The notes: a model not told the origin generated them from the sequence alone. Positions 1 to 8,381 are shown, counted from the stretch's first letter. The stretch: 48,364 nucleotides of DNA from Bacteroidaceae bacterium (GCA_017503235.1 JAFVTL010000114.1:1-48364); one strand, 5' to 3'. Numbers and translations are program-made.

Positions 1-167
1 CACAAGGATACTCCCAAGAAGAAGCCTGCAAATTAGGAGTATACATACACGGAACAGCCGGTGACATCGCCGCAGAACGGTTCTCCGATATCGGGATGAC
101 CTCCGGCGACATCATCGCATCCTTGCCCGAAGCCTGGAAGAGGCTCCAGCAAGGCCGTTCTATTTGA
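1..167 (+). CDS. nnrD: NAD(P)H-hydrate dehydratase (NnrD), C-terminal end
   Basis: Only the last 54 or so codons are in the window (frame of base 3, TGA stop at 165-167). The protein end reads IHGTAGDIAAERFSDIGMTS and then SDI-like DIIASLPEAW, which is the closing glycine/ADP-binding segment of the ribokinase-like ADP-dependent (S)-NAD(P)H-hydrate dehydratase family. These enzymes repair hydrated NADH and NADPH. In Bacteroidetes the domain is usually fused behind an NnrE epimerase domain, but that part would lie left of the window and cannot be checked. The next gene starts 39 bp downstream on the same strand, so cotranscription is possible. Confidence 0.85.
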   Translation, partial: QGYSQEEACKLGVYIHGTAGDIAAERFSDIGMTSGDIIASLPEAWKRLQQGRSI

Positions 168-206
168 ACCGGATAATTATTACTATATATAATAAAGGAA
201 GAGAAA

Positions 207-1256
207 ATGACAAGAAAGACACTCATAGCCGCAACCCTGTTCTGCACGCTTACCGCAAATGCACAGGACATTACTCCGTACGTTCCCGGTGTAACCGCAG
301 AAGGAATCGTATATTACCTGCCCAAGACGGAATTGGAAGTTACGGTCACCGCTACATTGAAGAGTTTCCAGCCGGGCGAGCTCTGCCAATATGCAGAACG
401 TTACCTGAGACTCCAGGACGCTTCCTCCATGCCCGAACAGACTTGGGAAATCAATACGATAGAAGTAACTCCCGTCGGGGTTCCCAATCCGGAGCTTGCA
501 TTCGCCATCAAGTTGAAGGACAAATCGGCTGCATCGCAAGTCGAACTGACCGACGACGGTATCATCAAAGCCATCAACACCACTTCGCCACAGGAAAAGA
601 AAACTGAAAAAGCCCCATTCGTTCCTGTTCAGCGCAAAGACCCACGCAGCTATATGACGGAAGAGATGCTGATGACCGGCTCATCCGCCAATTTAGCGGA
701 ATTGGTTGCAAAAGAAATTTACAGCATCCGGGAAAGCAGGAACAGCCTGACTCGAGGACAGGCGGACTATATGCCTGAAGACGGGAATGCACTCAAACTG
801 ATGCTCACCCAACTGGAAGAACAAGAAAAAGCACTGACGGAACTGTTTACAGGATATACGGAAATCAGCGAACAGACATTTACCTACCGAGTGGCTCCAT
901 CCGAAGACCTCGACAAAGAAGTCCTGTTCCGTTTCTCTACCAAATTAGGCATCATGAACAAAAAGAACCTGGCCGGCGACCCGGTATACATTTCCATTAC
1001 TCAAGAAAAGAGCTTGCCAACGGCGGAAGAGGAAGAAAAAGGAAAGAAAAAGCCTAACGGAGTTACCTACAACATCCCCGTCAACGCACAGGTTATCATT
1101 CAGATGGGAACAAAGAAATACTACGAAGGCAAGATTCCGTTCGCACAATTCGGCACTACCGAAATCCTGACTTACGAACTGTTCAACAAGAAGAACAATA
1201 CCCGAGTCATCTTTGAACCGACTACCGGAGGAATTGTCAAGATTGACAAGGACTAA
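207..1256 (+). CDS. DUF4831 family secreted protein
   Basis: A 349-residue protein with a short cleavable signal peptide (MTRKTLIAATLFCTLTANAQ, likely cut after NAQ). The body matches the pattern I recall for DUF4831: an N-terminal GVTAEGIVYYLPKTELEV strand region and a C-terminal GVTYNIPVNAQVIIQ segment. Function is unknown; the family is restricted to Bacteroidetes and expected in the periplasm or at the outer membrane. ATG 207 is preceded by the purine-rich AAAGGAAGAG. It sits 39 bp behind nnrD and ends at a strong hairpin terminator shared with the convergent MFS gene. No catalytic motif is visible. Confidence 0.75.
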   Translation: MTRKTLIAATLFCTLTANAQDITPYVPGVTAEGIVYYLPKTELEVTVTATLKSFQPGELCQYAERYLRLQDASSMPEQTWEINTIEVTPVGVPNPELAFAIKLKDKSAASQVELTDDGIIKAINTTSPQEKKTEKAPFVPVQRKDPRSYMTEEMLMTGSSANLAELVAKEIYSIRESRNSLTRGQADYMPEDGNALKLMLTQLEEQEKALTELFTGYTEISEQTFTYRVAPSEDLDKEVLFRFSTKLGIMNKKNLAGDPVYISITQEKSLPTAEEEEKGKKKPNGVTYNIPVNAQVIIQMGTKKYYEGKIPFAQFGTTEILTYELFNKKNNTRVIFEPTTGGIVKIDKD

Positions 1257-1260
1257 GCAA

Positions 1261-1300
1261 AAAGGAAGGGGGCGTTTTGAAACGCCCCCTTCCTTTTTTT
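1261..1300. terminator. Bidirectional hairpin terminator
   Basis: A perfect inverted repeat with arms AAAGGAAGGGGGCGTTT and its complement, loop of a few bases, ending in a T-run on the plus strand and an A-run on the left. It lies between the convergent DUF4831 and MFS genes and can terminate both. Confidence 0.9.
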
Positions 1301-1301
1301 A

Positions 1302-2693
1302 TCACTTCTTGATATTAGGTTCTTCCAACCCATATCCTTTCTTCTTGTCCTCGGCCTTCAGCCAGATACCTAACAAGAAAGCGAATACGCCCAAACTTGC
1401 AAATATCAGCATCGGTACCTTGTAATCGTAATCGCCACCGGCTTCCACACCCGGATTGGCCCACACCAACGCTTTACCGATAATGATGGGGAATGCCCAC
1501 AGACCAATGTTCTGAATCCAGAATATCACGGAATAAGCCGAACCCAAATAACGGTTTTCTACCAACTTAGGAACAGAAGGCCACAAAGCTGCCGGCACCA
1601 AAGAGAAGGAAATTCCCAACACAATGATAGCAGCGTATGCCACCACATAGCTGGAAGCATCTCCGCTCAACGGATAAATCGCAAAGATAAGGTGGCAGGC
1701 ACTCATGAGCAAAGCGCCCAAAATCAGCATAGTAGCACCCTTACCCTTATTATCCAAGAACCAACCCAAAATAGGAGTCAGAATCATGGCGCCCACCGGG
1801 AACCAGGAGAACAAGGCCGAAGCATCTTCTGTCGCCATATCCAAACGGTTTTCCAACATACTGGTCGCAAACTTCTGGAAGGGGAAGATGGCCGAATAAT
1901 AAAGCACACACAAGCCTGCTACAATCAAAAAAGTCTTGCTGGTGAACAATTTACCCAAATCGCTGACCTTGAACGGGTCTTCGGGTTCACCTGCAGCGGC
2001 GGCACCCAACTGAGCATCCAATTTCTTGTCCATAAAGGAGTAAACGATGAAAGAAATCAGGCCGACACAAAGCAAAGCACCGACAACCGCTACCGGACGA
2101 ACAACATCCGGAGTGCCCAAATTGGCCACGAACGGAGACAAGCGGAACACGGCAAACACGCCCAAACGAGCGATAGCCATTTCAAGCCCCATAGCCAAAG
2201 CCATTTCCTTGCCAGTAAACCATTTTACGATGGCCTTGGAAACTGTAATACCAGCCATTTCCACTCCACAACCGAAGATAGCGAAACCGGCTGAAGCTAA
2301 TTTAGCATTGGCAGGGAAGGATGTCCAGAAAGAGTTCAGGAAATCATAAAGCGCATTGCCTTCCACAAAATACGGGCTGATGGCATACAACTTGATAGCA
2401 CCACCTATTACCATAACCGAGCCGGACAGGATAGCGGTAAAGCGCACACCCATCTTGTCGAGGATGATACCTGCGAATATCAAGAAAAACGCAAATACAT
2501 TCAAGAAATATTCCGAGCTGGCAAATGTCCCATAAGTATCCGCACTCCAGCCCACCTGCGTTTCGAGCATAGTTTGCAACGGAGACAACACATCCACAAA
2601 CATATAAGCAAAGAACATAGCCGAAGCCACCAGCACCAACGCCGTCCATCTCATGAACGGAGAATCATTCAGTTTCTTTTGAAGTTCATTCAT
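1302..2693 (-). CDS. Major facilitator superfamily transporter
   Basis: A 463-residue integral membrane protein with about twelve hydrophobic segments, a central cytoplasmic loop around residues 225-245 (KKLDAQLG...EDPFKVSDLGKL) and the MFS-style FAGIILDKMGVR loop between helices 2 and 3. It resembles the NarK/oxalate-formate antiporter type of Bacteroidetes MFS proteins, but the substrate cannot be read from sequence. ATG at 2693 lies 34 bp downstream of a TAnnTTTG -7 box on the minus strand. It is divergent from an AraC-type regulator, a common arrangement when the regulator controls the transporter. Nitrate transport is not supported: no nitrate-signature motif is seen. Confidence 0.85.
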   Translation of the reverse strand: MNELQKKLNDSPFMRWTALVLVASAMFFAYMFVDVLSPLQTMLETQVGWSADTYGTFASSEYFLNVFAFFLIFAGIILDKMGVRFTAILSGSVMVIGGAIKLYAISPYFVEGNALYDFLNSFWTSFPANAKLASAGFAIFGCGVEMAGITVSKAIVKWFTGKEMALAMGLEMAIARLGVFAVFRLSPFVANLGTPDVVRPVAVVGALLCVGLISFIVYSFMDKKLDAQLGAAAAGEPEDPFKVSDLGKLFTSKTFLIVAGLCVLYYSAIFPFQKFATSMLENRLDMATEDASALFSWFPVGAMILTPILGWFLDNKGKGATMLILGALLMSACHLIFAIYPLSGDASSYVVAYAAIIVLGISFSLVPAALWPSVPKLVENRYLGSAYSVIFWIQNIGLWAFPIIIGKALVWANPGVEAGGDYDYKVPMLIFASLGVFAFLLGIWLKAEDKKKGYGLEEPNIKK

Positions 2694-2727
2694 AGTATAT
2701 CAAAGATTAAATGTAAATAAGAATATG

Positions 2728-2735
2728 CAAATATA
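2728..2735 (-). promoter_or_regulatory. -7 promoter box for the MFS gene
   Basis: Minus-strand TATATTTG matches the Bacteroides -7 consensus TAnnTTTG. No TTTG -33 box is found at the ideal spacing. Confidence 0.6.
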
Positions 2736-2912
2736 AGAAACTGTTTTGAAATGATAAAATCCGCAAACAAGATATAACCGATACGGAAGAATATCCAAAG
2801 CATTAAGACTATCCTATTCTTCTTTAAATTATTTAACGGAGATATTTTTACAGAAAGAAAAAAGGAACACCACATACGGGGTATGGATAACTGCCACATT
2901 CTTCTTTTTCCC

Positions 2913-2920
2913 CAACTTTG
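2913..2920 (+). promoter_or_regulatory. -7 promoter box for the AraC-type regulator
   Basis: CAACTTTG is one base off TAnnTTTG and is followed by GCAG. It would place the transcript start near 2927, downstream of the upstream in-frame ATG at 2883, which supports the start at 2946. Confidence 0.5.
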
Positions 2921-2945
2921 CAGCAGTAAAATAGAACACAGATTC

Positions 2946-3860
2946 ATGGAAGAAACAGACATCAAAACCATCAGTATTGAAGATTTCAAGGCAAACAAAC
3001 ACTTGTTGGATTATTGCGAACACGATGTGATTGTCGTCAAGAACGAAAACTTTAGCGGAAAAATCACGGAGGACATCCGACTTTCAGATTGTTTCCTCAT
3101 CGTATATTGCTTTGAAGGCGAAGCAGTACTGAACATCAACAACAAGGATTACCGGCTGAACAAAGATTGCACGGCCGTATTGCTGCCAGGAAGCATCATC
3201 CGTAAACCATCGCAAAAAAGACAGAAGGATGCCAATATCCGCATCATCGGCTTCTCCACCGATTTCATGAAAAAAGTTGCTCCGCGAATGAAAAAGGAGA
3301 CTTGGAACATCATCTACCAGTTGCATCAGAATCCGATTCTTCCCAGCGGGCCGAAGGAATCCTACAAGTTCTACCTATACAAGGAATTGGCCTACACACT
3401 GATGAACGAGCTGCAGCATCCTTTCCGCGATGAGATACTGAAGCACTATTTTGCCGCCATCTTCTGCGAAATGATGGGCGAAATGAGCAAAGTTCTGCCT
3501 CAGGAGAATGTATCCATCCCTTATCAGAACAACCGTTCGAACTGGATATTCCGAAAATTCGCCGAATTGGTCATGAAGGATGACGGTACCCACCGGTCAG
3601 TGTCCTACTATGCCGACTTGTTGTGCTATTCGCCCAAACACTTGTCCACCGTAGTGAAGCAAGTATCCGGCCGTTCGCCATTGCGCATCATCAACGAGCA
3701 TGCCATTGACGCCATCAAATATCAGCTTGAGCACTCGGACATGAGCATGAAGGAATTGACGGAATACTTCAAATTCGCCAATCCGTCCTTCTTCGGGAAG
3801 TTCGTGAAACAACATACGGGGATGTCACCCCAACAATACCGCAACCAGCATACGGAGTAA
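2946..3860 (+). CDS. AraC family transcriptional regulator
   Basis: A 304-residue regulator. The N-terminal half (about 1-190) is a cupin-like sensing domain (SDCFLIVYCFEGEAVLNI, then LNKDCTAVLLPGS). The C-terminal ~95 residues form the double helix-turn-helix of AraC/XylS proteins: SVSYYADLLCYSPKHLSTVV, and later FKFANPSFFGKFVKQHTGMS followed by PQQYR. An in-frame ATG at 2883 exists, but it would fall before the likely transcript start, and the residues it adds look like noncoding sequence, so 2946 is preferred. It is transcribed away from the MFS gene and probably controls it and itself. The inducer is unknown. Confidence 0.88.
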   Translation: MEETDIKTISIEDFKANKHLLDYCEHDVIVVKNENFSGKITEDIRLSDCFLIVYCFEGEAVLNINNKDYRLNKDCTAVLLPGSIIRKPSQKRQKDANIRIIGFSTDFMKKVAPRMKKETWNIIYQLHQNPILPSGPKESYKFYLYKELAYTLMNELQHPFRDEILKHYFAAIFCEMMGEMSKVLPQENVSIPYQNNRSNWIFRKFAELVMKDDGTHRSVSYYADLLCYSPKHLSTVVKQVSGRSPLRIINEHAIDAIKYQLEHSDMSMKELTEYFKFANPSFFGKFVKQHTGMSPQQYRNQHTE

Positions 3861-3881
3861 AAGGAATTGCTTCATAAAAGA

Positions 3882-3912
3882 AAAATAGGGTACGCAAAGC
3901 GCACCCTATTTT
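3882..3912. terminator. Hairpin between convergent araC-type and fba genes
   Basis: Arms AAAATAGGGTACGC and GCGCACCCTATTTT pair with one mismatch around a short loop, flanked by A- and T-rich DNA on both sides. Likely a shared terminator. Confidence 0.75.
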
Positions 3913-3931
3913 CTTTATATATGGTTTTGGA

Positions 3932-4936
3932 TTACTTAGCCAACTTACCATCTGAGCCAAGCACGTTGATGATTTTGTGCTTGTACATCTTTTCCATGTT
4001 GTCGCGAGCCGGGCCGAGGTACTTGCGCGGGTCGAATTCAGCAGGCTTTTCAGCCAATACCTTACGAACAGCAGCAGTCATAGCCAAACGAGAGTCAGAG
4101 TCGATGTTGATCTTGCAAACAGCGCTCTTGGCAGCTTCACGCAACCATTCTTCAGGAATACCGATAGCAGCCTTCAAGCCACCACCATATTGGTTGATAG
4201 TTTCAACTTCTTCCTGAGGGACTGAAGAAGATCCGTGCAATACGATAGGGAATCCAGGAAGCTTAGCTTCAACTGCCTTCAATACATCGAATGCCAATGG
4301 AGGAGGAACCATACGACCAGTTGCTGGGTCGATAGTACATTGTTCAGGAGTGAACTTGTAAGCACCGTGAGAAGTACCGATTGAGATAGCGAGTGAGTCG
4401 CAACCTGTACGTGTAGCGAAGTCGATAACTTCTTCAGGGTCAGTGTAAGTGTGGTGATCAGAAGAAACTTCGTCTTCAACGCCAGCCAATACACCGAGTT
4501 CACCTTCTACAGTTACATCGAACTGGTGAGCATATTCAACTACCTTCTTAGTCAAAGCGATGTTTTCTTCGTAAGGGAGGTGAGAACCGTCAATCATTAC
4601 TGAAGAGAAACCAGCGTCGATACAGCTCTTGCAAGTTTCGAATGAATCACCGTGGTCGAGGTGGAGAACGATTTCAGGATGTTCACAACCCAAATCCTTG
4701 GCATATTCTACAGCACCCTGTGCCATGTAGCGCAACAATACACCGTTTGCATAGTTACGGGCACCCTTAGATACCTGAAGGATAACCGGTGACTTGGTTT
4801 CAACAGCAGCCTTAACGATAGCCTGCAGCTGTTCCATATTGTTGAAGTTGAATGCAGGAATTGCATAACCGCCTTCAACTGCTCTGGCAAACATTTCCTT
4901 AGTGTTCACCAAACCCAATTCTTTGTAATTTACCAT
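3932..4936 (-). CDS. fba: Class II fructose-bisphosphate aldolase
   Basis: A 334-residue glycolytic/gluconeogenic enzyme that splits fructose 1,6-bisphosphate into DHAP and glyceraldehyde 3-phosphate. The class II zinc-binding and catalytic motifs are visible: HLDHGDSFETCKSCIDAGF (about residues 102-120), VEGELGVLAGVEDE near 143-156, and ISIGTSHGAYKF near 190-200 followed by the phosphate-binding VLHGSSSVP region. A GatY/KbaY tagatose-bisphosphate aldolase is the main alternative, but length and motifs fit fructose aldolase. Codon choice is strongly biased, as expected for a highly expressed gene. A -7 box lies 43 bp upstream. Single-gene transcript, convergent with the AraC gene. Confidence 0.92.
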   Translation of the reverse strand: MVNYKELGLVNTKEMFARAVEGGYAIPAFNFNNMEQLQAIVKAAVETKSPVILQVSKGARNYANGVLLRYMAQGAVEYAKDLGCEHPEIVLHLDHGDSFETCKSCIDAGFSSVMIDGSHLPYEENIALTKKVVEYAHQFDVTVEGELGVLAGVEDEVSSDHHTYTDPEEVIDFATRTGCDSLAISIGTSHGAYKFTPEQCTIDPATGRMVPPPLAFDVLKAVEAKLPGFPIVLHGSSSVPQEEVETINQYGGGLKAAIGIPEEWLREAAKSAVCKINIDSDSRLAMTAAVRKVLAEKPAEFDPRKYLGPARDNMEKMYKHKIINVLGSDGKLAK

Positions 4937-4978
4937 AGGTTTAATTTTTTATAATTGTGAGTAATTTATTTCCAGCTG

Positions 4979-4986
4979 CAAAATTA
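4979..4986 (-). promoter_or_regulatory. -7 promoter box for fba
   Basis: Minus-strand TAATTTTG, a full match to TAnnTTTG, followed by CAG. No clear -33 TTTG at the usual distance. Confidence 0.6.
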
Positions 4987-5102
4987 AGCATTTAAAGTCA
5001 GAATATGGATAAAATACCTCTAAAATTATCAAACAAAATAAGATAATGAGGAGAAAAGACGAAAAAAACATTCAATTCTTTTCCCATTTCAAAGAATTGA
5101 CC

Positions 5103-5110
5103 TATCTTTG
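5103..5110 (+). promoter_or_regulatory. -7 promoter box for rpmE2
   Basis: TATCTTTG is a full match to TAnnTTTG, followed by CAG. The predicted transcript start near 5117 gives a leader of about 65 nt before ATG 5183 and rules out the longer reading frame that opens at 5108. Confidence 0.7.
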
Positions 5111-5182
5111 CAGTCCGAATGTACGACCATTACACATTGTTGTTACCAAACAAGCAATAATAACAATAAAAAATATACAAAA

Positions 5183-5437
5183 ATGAAAAAAGGTATTCAT
5201 CCCGAAAATTACCGTCCGGTAGTATTCAAGGACATGTCTAACGGTGATATGTTCCTGTCTCGTTCTACTTGCAACACTAAGGACACTATCGAATTCGAAG
5301 GCGAAACTTATCCGCTGGTAAAGCTGGAAATCTCCAACACTTCTCACCCGTTCTACACTGGTAAGTCTAAGTTGGTTGACACCGCTGGTCGTGTTGATAA
5401 GTTCATGAGCCGCTACGGTAACCGTTTGAAGAAGTAA
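5183..5437 (+). CDS. rpmE2: 50S ribosomal protein L31 type B
   Basis: An 84-residue L31. [20 protein letters not shown] and the closing [14 protein letters not shown] are typical of the type B, zinc-independent paralogue: it lacks the CxxC pairs of zinc-binding L31 and has only one Cys (residue 30). Such C- forms can replace the zinc form on the large subunit when zinc is scarce, although in Bacteroides this may be the main copy. The start at 5183 is chosen because the promoter -7 box at 5103-5110 excludes the upstream extension. A strong terminator follows 24 bp after the stop. Confidence 0.95.
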   Translation: MKKGIHPENYRPVVFKDMSNGDMFLSRSTCNTKDTIEFEGETYPLVKLEISNTSHPFYTGKSKLVDTAGRVDKFMSRYGNRLKK

Positions 5438-5460
5438 TTTGAAACCTTTCAGGTTCTCAC

Positions 5461-5493
5461 AATAAGGGGTTGCACAATGTGCAACCCCTTATT
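5461..5493. terminator. Perfect hairpin terminator
   Basis: A 16-bp perfect inverted repeat, AATAAGGGGTTGCACA against its complement, with a 1-nt centre, followed by GTTTATATT. It serves rpmE2 and the convergent DUF3256 gene. Confidence 0.9.
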
Positions 5494-5506
5494 GTTTATA
5501 TTCGTA

Positions 5507-6136
5507 TCACTCAAAGCGACCGTTCTTCCATTCTAAGACCAAAGGTTCCTTTCGGAGATACTTCAGCAACTCTTTCCGGTCTTCTTCATTCAGATAGCCG
5601 GGAGTGGTATACTCGGCTTCAAGTATGGGACGTTCGACCGAAAGGGAATATTTCACCAGATACATATCAGCCATCTTGCGCACCTTATCCTGTACCTTGC
5701 CTATCGAATCGGCCGGCAAGTAAAAGGCATCCTCTGGTGGTAGGCAGAAATAATCATCCGTCGGAAGTTCCTTCCACATCGTATCATAGAAACGCACATC
5801 ACTATCCGGCACATCGGTTTGAACGGTACGCACCACGCATATCACCTTCACGGAGTCGTTCATCGGCAACAGCTTCATCTCCATCGTACTGCTTGCGGTC
5901 ATCTGCATTAGCAAGTAGTCTTTCGTCAGGGTCTTGAGTTCCGACTCTTTATCAAATCGGTTTCTCACCACGGCCTTCATGTTGCTATCCAGAAAGTCCA
6001 CGCAATCCTCGCGGTTCACCTTCGTCAGAAGAGGAGCCACACTATCGGGCATCGATATGAATACGCTCCGCATGTCCTGCGCCATTACTGAGGCTACACA
6101 ACACAAAGCGATACCAAAAAACAATATTCGTCTCAT
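5507..6136 (-). CDS. DUF3256 family secreted protein
   Basis: A 209-residue protein with signal peptide (MRRILFFGIALCCVASVMAQ) and the DUF3256 features DMRSVFISMPDSVAPLLTK, RxDCVDFLDSNMKA-like and a closing acidic/basic region. Function is unknown; the family is found in Bacteroidetes and is expected in the periplasm. The frame also opens with ATG at 6148, but the -7 box at 6155-6162 puts the transcript start about there, so the second ATG at 6136 is favoured. Monocistronic, convergent with rpmE2. Confidence 0.78.
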   Translation of the reverse strand: MRRILFFGIALCCVASVMAQDMRSVFISMPDSVAPLLTKVNREDCVDFLDSNMKAVVRNRFDKESELKTLTKDYLLMQMTASSTMEMKLLPMNDSVKVICVVRTVQTDVPDSDVRFYDTMWKELPTDDYFCLPPEDAFYLPADSIGKVQDKVRKMADMYLVKYSLSVERPILEAEYTTPGYLNEEDRKELLKYLRKEPLVLEWKNGRFE

Positions 6137-6154
6137 CCTTATTTTCATTTGCTA

Positions 6155-6162
6155 CAAAGATA
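6155..6162 (-). promoter_or_regulatory. -7 promoter box for the DUF3256 gene
   Basis: Minus-strand TATCTTTG, a full match to TAnnTTTG. It lies so close to the ATG at 6148 that this codon would be at or before +1, which decides the start at 6136. Confidence 0.65.
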
Positions 6163-6376
6163 GTGAAAGGTGAGTGGAGAAAAAACAAGTTTACTTGATT
6201 TTTTATCCCGGGCCGCATCCTATCTTATCTATATCTATATTCTACTTCATTTTCACCGAAGCAACAAGGAGAAACATGCACAAAAAAAGAGTGGACGCAG
6301 ATTCACATCTACCCCCACCCCTCATGTAACTTAGTTAAACTATAATAAGATTAGGATTTTATTTTGCTTTTTTATT

Positions 6377-7669
6377 TTAATACCATTTTACGTTTTGGTT
6401 GCTCACGTAGTTGACGAATTCAGGGTATTTGTCCTTGATATTCTGACGTTCAGCTGGCCATTCGAAGTAAGGAGCCACACAAATCTTTTTCGGTGCTTCT
6501 CCTGTATTTGTATCAAGCACATATTCCTTGCTACCATCACGTACTGTAATCTGAATTTCATCCGGCGAATCACAATTATCCAGTCTGAAAGTTACCGGAT
6601 TCTTTGTTTCTCCCATACCGGTATTTACCATGACATCTGTTGCCACACCGAACGCTTCATGAACTTCTTTATTTCCAATATACAATGGCAATGTACCACC
6701 AGCGGCAAGCAATGTAATGTTTGCATAGCACTGCTGAACACCATTGTTATCCCAAACATTCGTTTTCACGATTTCCATATCGAACACCACATCGTTGAAG
6801 TCAAAGTCTCCGATTTCACCCAAGTCTTCAGCGATGACGCGATACACGTTTGAGGGGTAACCCGGAGTGATTTTCACAATCCAATCATTGAATACCCAGT
6901 CACGTTCTATCTGCTTATCAGCAGAATCACCGTTTGCATAGAAGTCAAAACCGATATAATAAGAGCCATCGATTTCGAGAATGATATATTCAGTGTGAAT
7001 AGCTCCATCCAAAGTATTTTTATAGCCGAATTGCTTAGTTGCATCCGCACAAGCAGCTATGTTGGACATGAGAGTTGAGCCTATATAAGTAGCATACGTT
7101 GTACCTGCATTTTCATATTTACTAACATTTTTATTATTACCGTTATTGAAATTATTAACATGCTCATAATCGGTTTTGTTTCCATAATTATCAGTAACAT
7201 TACCTTCATTACCGGCGTTATAAACCACTAAAAGTTCCATCTTATTTGATGATACCCCACCATTTTGTTCTGCTCCATTCTGATCAACCCATGAATAAGT
7301 ATCGGTACCTTTATAAACTTGTTGAATCCAAAAGTTGCTTTCTTCAATCAAAATAGTATTAACAGCATCTTTACGTTCTTTACTAAATTCAGCAACAACA
7401 GCATCTCGTTCAGTTTCTGTCACGTTATCAATAGGATACCAATTATTATACAAAGCGGTTGCATCCATAATCGATGCACGGCTTCCTAAATTATTGAACC
7501 CCCAAGTATGATATGGGTCAATATTTCCAAATTGAGAAAGGAAAGCGCGATTGTACTGTGCATTCTTAAGAGCAGCGGTCATATCGGGATTGTACAAATC
7601 ATCCACCTTGTTACTACAAGATGAGAAAACTCCCATCACCGCCAAAAGCATAAAAAAAATCTTTTTCAT
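6377..7669 (-). CDS. DUF4842 (LruC-type) lipoprotein, short paralogue
   Basis: A 430-residue predicted lipoprotein: MKKIFFMLLAVMGVFSSC with the lipobox Cys at residue 18. After a conserved N-terminal segment (AFLSQFGNIDPYHTWGFNN) the C-terminal half carries the DUF4842 core EDLGEIGDFDFNDVVFDMEI (about 285-305) and the closing KICVAPYFEWPAERQNI. The D-rich GDFDFNDVVF motif is shared with LruC-domain surface proteins and may bind Ca2+, but this is inference. A longer reading frame uses TTG at 7675; ATG 7669 is preferred. It is followed on the same strand, upstream in the map sense, by a larger paralogue (8382-10988) that shares N- and C-terminal motifs. Its own promoter has both -33 and -7 boxes. 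Confidence 0.8.
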   Translation of the reverse strand: MKKIFFMLLAVMGVFSSCSNKVDDLYNPDMTAALKNAQYNRAFLSQFGNIDPYHTWGFNNLGSRASIMDATALYNNWYPIDNVTETERDAVVAEFSKERKDAVNTILIEESNFWIQQVYKGTDTYSWVDQNGAEQNGGVSSNKMELLVVYNAGNEGNVTDNYGNKTDYEHVNNFNNGNNKNVSKYENAGTTYATYIGSTLMSNIAACADATKQFGYKNTLDGAIHTEYIILEIDGSYYIGFDFYANGDSADKQIERDWVFNDWIVKITPGYPSNVYRVIAEDLGEIGDFDFNDVVFDMEIVKTNVWDNNGVQQCYANITLLAAGGTLPLYIGNKEVHEAFGVATDVMVNTGMGETKNPVTFRLDNCDSPDEIQITVRDGSKEYVLDTNTGEAPKKICVAPYFEWPAERQNIKDKYPEFVNYVSNQNVKWY

Positions 7670-7725
7670 TTTCAATATCTGTTTTTATTATTTCCGAAAT
7701 AAACAATGTCGCATTTCTGACGATG

Positions 7726-7757
7726 CAAATGTAAAGCGCGATTCTTTAATCCGCAAA
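7726..7757 (-). promoter_or_regulatory. Promoter of the short DUF4842 gene
   Basis: Minus strand: -33 box TTTG (7754-7757), 20-bp spacer, -7 box TACATTTG (7726-7733). Both boxes match the Bacteroides sigma-ABfr consensus. The leader is about 50 nt. Confidence 0.75.
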
Positions 7758-7881
7758 CATTTTGAAAGTGATTTTCTCTCGTGTATTAAAATAGATAAAT
7801 ACACCTCTCTTTTTGATGAAAACACCTACAACGAACAAAAAGCCGATGTAACATAAATAAAGAAAAATGTAACACGTATTT

Positions 7882-8263
7882 TAATGAGAGCTCGATAGAT
7901 TTTTCAAGTTGCAAAAACATCCTTCAAAAGAATCAGAAGCATACAATACGTTGATTACCAAATTCAATTCCTGACTTTTTCCTCTGATTTTTATCTTCCA
8001 GAAAAATCAGGACAATGGTTAGAAAGCAACGCTTTATACAACGGAAAGCTATGCTTTATTGGATGCAAAGTATAGAGATATCCATCAAAACTCGTCCCCT
8101 ATCCATTCACTTGCCGTTTCCTGACTTTTTCAAAACCAATTATTCAGCCAAAAAAGTCAGGAAACGGCATTGTAAGTCAGGAAGTTACAGACTACTGATT
8201 CTTTTGAAAGATGATTTTTAATAGTTGTTTTATTATGATTAAACTTATACCGAATTCACGTTA
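7882..8263 (+). repeat. MITE-like element, copy A
   Basis: About 382 bp, matching copy B (36759-37136) in inverted orientation over nearly its whole length. The right end reads, as complement, TAACGTGAATTCGGTATAAG; the left end (TAATGAGAGCTCGATAGAT) is a decayed version of the same terminal repeat. Inside lie a second inverted pair (AAAACATCCTTCAAAAGAAT near 7915-7935 against CTGATTCTTTTGAAAGATG near 8196-8214) and three hairpins: CTGATTTTT/AAAAATCAG (about 7984-8010), CTATGCTTT/AAAGTATAG (about 8049-8075) and CCTGACTTTTT/AAAAAGTCAGG (about 8120-8162). No transposase is encoded, so mobility would have to be in trans. Coordinates of the left end are approximate. Confidence 0.75.
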
Positions 8264-8330
8264 TTTTACCATAATTCAGCAATGGCAGGACACTCTTCAC
8301 CCGTAGATTCCTCAGATGGTGCAACTTCAT

Positions 8331-8362
8331 AAGAGAAGGTCGGCATAAGCCGACCTTCTCTT
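8331..8362. terminator. Hairpin terminator of the long DUF4842 gene
   Basis: Arms AAGAGAAGGTCGGC and GCCGACCTTCTCTT (14 bp, perfect) around ATAA, 19 bp after the stop of the gene at 8382. Confidence 0.8.
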
Positions 8363-8381
8363 ACATTTGAACTGAACTTTA

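Larger units (their letters stand above)
7670..8381. other. 712-bp gene-free region between the DUF4842 genes
   Basis: It holds the promoter of the short DUF4842 gene (7726-7757), a MITE-like repeat (7882-8263) and the terminator hairpin of the long DUF4842 gene (8331-8362). No credible protein-coding gene is seen in it; the reading frame at 8015-8221 lies inside the repeat and is broken in the second copy. Confidence 0.75.

Noticed and set aside
2883-2945. Upstream extension of the AraC-type regulator
   Set aside because: The -7 box at 2913-2920 lies inside the extension and the added residues resemble no AraC N terminus.
5183-5437. Zinc-regulated (Zur) control of the type B L31
   Set aside because: No palindromic Zur-like operator was found near the promoter, so regulation by zinc is not claimed.
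8015-8221. 68-residue reading frame in copy A of the repeat, and related frames at 36796-37007 in copy B
   Set aside because: The frame is broken by a 1-bp length change between copies and both lie in DNA that conserves hairpins, so they are not called as genes.
8266-8346. 26-codon minus-strand frame (MPTFSYEVAPSEESTGEECP and on)
   Set aside because: It starts inside the terminator hairpin of the long DUF4842 gene, is very short and has no clear ribosome binding site. The acidic sequence looks protein-like, but support is too weak.
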